Of a stretch of DNA of 64,000 nt, positions 59,055-64,000 are shown in pieces. A model generated the notes under the pieces. The model was given only the letters and a program-made list of their open reading frames with translations, did no database searches and was not told where the DNA came from. The DNA is from Argopecten irradians (Eukaryota > Mollusca > Bivalvia > Pectinida > Pectinidae). Positions within the stretch are counted from its first letter, which is position 1. Each line of letters starts with the position of its first letter. The DNA is taken from NCBI RefSeq assembly GCF_041381155.1, contig NC_091135.1:51598497-51662496 (forward strand). The letters run 5' to 3'. Position numbers and translations under genes: made by a program.

Positions 59055-61305
59055 CCTACGTGAGGTTCGTGTAGTTAAAAATATATAAGTAAACATCAAA
59101 AACAGATGTGAAAATTATCAAGAATATCATCAAACCAGACATGTCAAATGTCAACGGTTTACTATTAATAGTTTTCACTCTACTACTTACAGACTATTTT
59201 GGATATTTAAAAGTAAAATATTTTGATTATAAGGCTGAATATTCTATGAGTTATCTTACATTAGCGAACGCATATTGTATTAAAAGTCTAGCTAGATATA
59301 AAAACGATGACTGAATCTTTATGAGCACACGAAAAACAAATACCTCACAAAAAGAAAAATATTTACAGTACATCGAATGTCGTGAAGCGTGTTTTGCTCA
59401 TAGCAAAACCTATGGTCAATTTAAGCCGGGTTTTCTGTTCACAGCATCCAAAGTAAGAGGAGTGGAATATGTAAGGTCAGACCACGGTTCGAACCAATGT
59501 CCCCTGAATACCAGCCATATATTCTATCAGGTGAGCTTTATCCAGGGTGATCGATCATGCATACAACGCAATACATTTCTCTGACATCACGAAACTATTC
59601 CCGATAATTGATTATACAAAAGTGGATACGGTAGAAGACACACAGAGCGGCTCCATGTTCAAGTTTAATTCACACTAAGAAAATAGTTTATCCCCTTCCA
59701 ATACACTGAACGTATTCAGCTGCTAAATATAATTGTCATTCCAACCACGTGTTTATTTCATATGAAAACCAATTGAAATTGAAAATGACAAAAATAGTTA
59801 TTTTATATAAAATTTTTGAATTTTTGAGGCTATACATCAAGGTTGCACTTTAAGTTTTCTTTACACATGCAGTCTGTTGCAAAACGACGACGCACAAGAT
59901 GTTATTTATAGCCAATAAATACGTCACACGGACAGAATATATATCGACTTTTTTATTCAGAACATCTGGAGCGACATTGACATTGTTTACAATGCATTAT
60001 ACTTGAAATTTTAAATGTGTTTTAATGACATTGACGGACTCGTTTGAAAACTTAATGAACACCACAAATGTCCCTTAATGGATATGCACATATTATCCTC
60101 TCTACCATGGAATAACATGTCACTTTCACTAAACAGTTTATTTAGTAAGTTCAGTGACCTCAAAGGGAGTCGTTTTTGACCCAATGTTAGAACTTCCAGT
60201 ATTTTCCTTGTGTATGAAGTTAAAGTTTGATGATGAAATCCAGTTCTAACACAGTCCTCTGTTTGGACTTTGTCTTCGCCTAAGCAAAAACATGAAAAAA
60301 TAACGTATCGAAAATAACCCGTTATTTTGCGTTATATCTACATTCTGAATTGTCTTCGAATTAAAAAACACTTCAATTGCATTGTAGTTATATCGATGAT
60401 TTTGAACATTGCAACTTCAAATAACTCTTTGGTTATATTGAATGATAATGATCGTCACATTACTTAATCGATGATTGATGTTAATTTATGGTATGACGTC
60501 ACAACTTATTTTATTTTCCGAGTACCAGATTCATCAACAATTTATCTTTAAAATCATAATGAAATAATTACATAATCGTAACTTCAGATTTTCCTTAAAC
60601 CTCTGTAATGTTTTATAGAGAGTTTTAAGTTTAAAAAAATCTTAAAATTAAGGGGTTTTTTTTAAACTGAGCCCTGCCCAATCAGCTGCTATGCCTTCCA
60701 TGATCATCTTACATGCGACCCAATGCTGAGGGCTGCTGGGAAATGGAATTTATTTTTAAAATGCATAGCAATAAAACAAGAAGGGTTAAATTCACAATGT
60801 AAGTGATGTTGAAAATAGAGTTATTTGAACACTGAATCATTCCACCTGTAATCACTTTTTACCGTAAAACAACGTCCATTCAAGTAAAATGTAAATTTCT
60901 AAGACAATATTAGAACGTGTTACTGCAAGTAACCGCACATGTTTCAAATTTTAATGTGAGAATCAATATTAAGATAAGATAATCTCCTATCAATACACTC
61001 ATTTCACATTTCAAAACATTTGAGCATATGGTGTAGTTATCTATTTGTAATTATCTTACAAAACATTTGTTTAATATCTTACAGAGGATTTACACTTTTG
61101 ACATCCCTCACTCATCAAGTTTTATTCTATGATTAATAGTATGGCAATACAAGTACAAACTACAACTGGTTTGCAATAACGCTCCCAATTTTCATTATAA
61201 ATTCTTCTATTTCCGTTGTTAAGTATCCTTATTTCTTACCTTAAGAATAAAGAAAAAATCACTCATGCATGTCACTTTTAAAATAAAACCGTAACTTTTA
61301 AAAAC
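59055..61305. other. Intergenic, no gene seen
   Basis: ORFs at 59108-59584 show no recognisable domain or splice context. Otherwise AT-rich. Confidence 0.5.
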
Positions 61306-61309
61306 CATA

Positions 61310-61518
61310 CCTGGATTTATAATGGCGCGTCAGAGAGGTGTGTATTCTGTATATTCCATTAATCCATTTTGAACACCGACCTTCTCAATCTCTTCGCAGA
61401 CACACGGTAAAATTAAAACGAGCGTTTCCATTTAAACCAAAAAGAAAGCTCAGCTAACAACGTACGATCACTCATCACGGATGGATGCGAGTTCTGCCAT
61501 ACAACTGTAGTATTTATA
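61310..61518 (-). promoter_or_regulatory. Candidate promoter and leader exon of SK paralogue 2
   Basis: On the minus strand, TATAAATA lies at 61511-61518. About 170-200 bases on is a donor (ATCCAG|GTATGG) after 61310. SK paralogue 2 needs a leader exon because an acceptor sits six bases before its ATG. The implied intron would be ~5.1 kb. Short upstream ORFs (for example from ATGGAAACG) would precede the channel ORF. Inferred only from signals. Confidence 0.3.
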
Positions 61519-61714
61519 TCTCTAATCTCTAGCTGTCATTGATACTGATGATACCTTAACACAATGTAACAGTATTCAGCCAGACATTTCCGATTGAGTG
61601 TCACATAAAACGTATCGATGTTACGTCGTAATGTCACAAGCTCGTATAATCTGTCTGTAATATGTCACGTAGCTAGATGAAGGATCCAGTTAAAACAACT
61701 GTCACAGTCAGGCA

Positions 61715-62410
61715 ACATTAGAAACAATTTAATATTGACAGTATAGAGCAACACAGAAAGGAATTAGCGGATTCAAATTTTAAACATATATACATATTTC
61801 TGATATGTGCAACATTAGAAACAGTTTAACTTTGACAATGTAGAGCAATGCAGAAAGGAATTATCGGATTCAAATTTAAAACATACCTATTCAACCTATT
61901 TATAATAACGAATTATCGGATTCAAATTAAAAAAAACGTTTACATCTCTTTCTGATATGTGCAACATTAGAAACAGTTTAATATTGACAATGTAGAGTTA
62001 CCAGGAAATAGTTCAATTTTGCTTGTTACGAGCATTTTCATTGGCTTAAAAATTTACTTATCAACCAATAAAGAAAAAATAGCGTCGCCGTTTGTGACGT
62101 TGCTTCTGATTGCCTGAGATGACGGCGTTATGATTTCATAGACAGACAAAAGATTTCCAAAATGAACTTTGAGTATTGAAGAGATTATCTTTAGTAAACC
62201 GAATTATACGGATTAATTTGATTAATTTGTTTATGTTATGGAGATATAACACAAAAATCTGAGTGTTCTCTCATCATAAACCGCTTCACTCAGATTTTTG
62301 TGTTATATCTCCATAGCATAAAAATCTATTTATTATTATCAAGTTTATCCTTAAAGAAATTATCGGATTCAAATTTAAAAAAAAAACGTTTACACCTCTT
62401 TCTGATACTA
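61715..62410. repeat. Diverged ~95-bp repeats interrupted by another sequence
   Basis: GCAACATTAGAAACAGTTTA and GAATTATCGGATTCAAATT recur near 61710, 61810, 61905 and 61960. A last piece (AAATTATCGGATTCAAATTT) lies at 62357 after a ~330-bp gap holding the fold-back at 62232-62320. Confidence 0.7.
62232..62320. repeat. 34-bp inverted repeat, 21-nt loop
   Basis: Arms 62232-62265 and 62287-62320 are reverse complements with a single mismatch and include GGAGATATAACACAAAAATC. Confidence 0.9.
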
Positions 62411-62775
62411 CTGCTTGTTGCTAAATATCCATGACAGGGCCATCAATTACAGAAGAGAGGAAAGGCTTTACACCCGTAATGTTATGTGCACTATCAAATG
62501 TCAAAACGATTGATTGTCATTTACTTTCTCCAATGTACACGGTATGTACAATTTGAAGGAAATCAAGTTCCCCCTCACCTATATTACAATACAATATATG
62601 AGCACTTCAACCATATAAACACAACTAACTACAATTCGGTGTCTAATAGAGAGTCCATGTGAAAACTTTACATGATTAAACTTGCATCTTCCAATGTACA
62701 TTTTCATTGATGTTTTAGCAGACAGTCAGACCTTCATAAATATGACTTTCTGGTTATTTCATTCATTACCGTTAA

Positions 62776-63130
62776 AGATGCTCCACCGCTGACAAATATT
62801 ATTTCTTCACTATCAAAAAGAGGAGAAGACGATTTAGTATTTTTCTTCAGTTACAAAAGTTACTTACTTTACACCATTACCACCATTGAAAAGTTTGAGC
62901 TTCTAATTTTACTTCAAATTAAAAATATGAAAAATAACTAATTGCATCCCGAAAAAATTCCGTGTCACTATATCCTATATGGAATGAAGTACTGATTGTG
63001 CATCCACCAAAGGCGAAATAAATTATTTCATATTATTTTTGTGTTAATTAGACATATATATATACGATTAAACACCAATTAATGTTCAAATAATGAATAT
63101 CATTTATGCTCTGTCGGCGATGGAGCATCT
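62776..63130 (+). mobile_element. TTAA-flanked MITE family 2, complete copy
   Basis: 355 bp between TTAA at 62772-62775 and 63131-63134. Terminal inverted repeats are AGATGCTCCACCGCTGACA and TGTCGGCGATGGAGCATCT (two mismatches in 19). There is no coding capacity. The truncated relative at 20123-20296 is in NPEPL1 intron 3. The length, TIRs and TTAA sites fit a piggyBac-type MITE. Confidence 0.85.
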
Positions 63131-63134
63131 TTAA

Positions 63135-64000
63135 GTTATAAATATACCAACTCCCAGACTGAATCGTCTTTTATAAGACAATATTCACACGATAGAACTT
63201 AATCAGACAAACAGAATCAATTTAAGTGTCCCTGCCAATAACCACAAATTGTCCAGGACTTCGGTTCATCTGTCAAACGTGTATTGATTACATTTCAAAA
63301 TTGCGTTTGAAACAAGATGAATTGAAGATGAAATTCGATTCTATCTGTTTTCACTTCCAATAGAATTGTATGGTTAGCTTATTATAACGATATAAAACTT
63401 TCACAATTTTTAGTTTCAGACGATTACTCAATACCGAAAACTCCATATGATATTCCTAATATTACTCCGTAAGTGTGAGTGGAATACATGGTTTATCCCA
63501 AACATGTGTGACGCTTGGCACTGGCGAGTTTCCATCAAATTGGATATATGCTTGCCGCATTTACACAAAAAAAGACATTCCATACTCAATGTTTAACATC
63601 GTAGCCAGTATCAGGAAGTATTCCCCTAACATTATAATCACATTGTATCAAAATTGTAATTCAAACAGAAGGGTTAATCGTGATATATTACACAAAGCGT
63701 GATGGTCCATGTTCTCCACACCAATCATTGGTCGTGATAGGTGTGGTTTATTGGGATTTCATCATTTCGAATAAACTGCAGTTATTAAAGATTACTTTAA
63801 ACAGTTTCACGCCATTGTGGTGGTCATTCAAAATCGACGTTACAAACGGTAATATCAGTTTTCTCTTTGCAGGATAATACAGGTTTTTTAAGCAATGCTC
63901 GTTACAAGTAAGATCCGAATGAGGACATATTGATTTAAAGGAGAAATGATTATTTAAATAAAGACAATAATAAAGCTTGACGTCATTCGTAAGGGTACAC
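63135..64000. other. Intergenic, no gene seen
   Basis: Short ORFs at 63475-63877 have no recognisable domain. Confidence 0.5.

Noticed and set aside
59321-59584. 87-aa plus-strand ORF near the MITE at 59 kb
   Set aside because: No recognisable domain, splice signals or codon pattern to support a gene.

Overview
The window is eukaryotic nuclear DNA, AT-rich and repeat-dense, with spliced genes. The repeat style points to a mollusc, probably a bivalve: elements that open with an AACAAG-type start, carry ~140-190 bp core repeats and end in a hairpin plus A-run, and SINE tails reading CTGTTAATAGGACG followed by (CAAA)n. The species cannot be named from sequence alone. There is no sign of bacterial or organelle DNA and no CRISPR array.

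Four protein-coding genes are supported. (1) A gigaxonin (GAN/KLHL16) orthologue on the minus strand, five coding exons between 9222 and 15514. They join in phase to 618 aa with BTB, BACK and Kelch parts. (2) An NPEPL1-type M17 metallo-aminopeptidase on the plus strand, twelve coding exons between 18372 and 28060, 524 aa. All metal-binding residues are present, and one intron is of the rare GC-AG type. (3) and (4) Two paralogous small-conductance (SK/KCNN-like) calcium-activated potassium channels, each coded by one uninterrupted exon: 38893-40290 (+) and 54840-56219 (-). They converge across ~14.5 kb. GAN and NPEPL1 are head to head and probably share a short promoter near 15.5-15.7 kb.

Layout: 1-9.2 kb is repeats only, including a 21-unit 63/66-bp minisatellite at 6.5-7.9 kb. 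9.2-15.5 kb is GAN, with a repeat in intron 3 and a terminal-inverted-repeat element in intron 1. 15.5-18.4 kb is the shared upstream region and the NPEPL1 5' leader intron, which holds an internally deleted LINE. 18.4-28.1 kb is NPEPL1, whose introns hold a miniature LTR element (TRIM), two TTAA-flanked MITEs and hairpin-ended repeats. 29-37 kb is a graveyard of minisatellite, reverse transcriptase scraps, SINE-like units and a Merlin-type transposase relic. 38.9-56.2 kb is the SK pair with repeats between. 56-64 kb is gene-poor with MITEs and fold-back sequences.

The most unusual items are: a 424-bp TRIM whose LTRs each carry a tRNA-like Pol III promoter module; at least nine repeats of several unrelated families built on one terminal plan (AACAAG start, sub-terminal arm, tandem core, 3' hairpin containing the same arm, A-run); and, for one of these, a natural empty site in the same window that fixes its insertion boundaries. 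Exon boundaries were placed by reading splice signals and codon phase by eye. Family assignments come from recalled family motifs, not from database searches.
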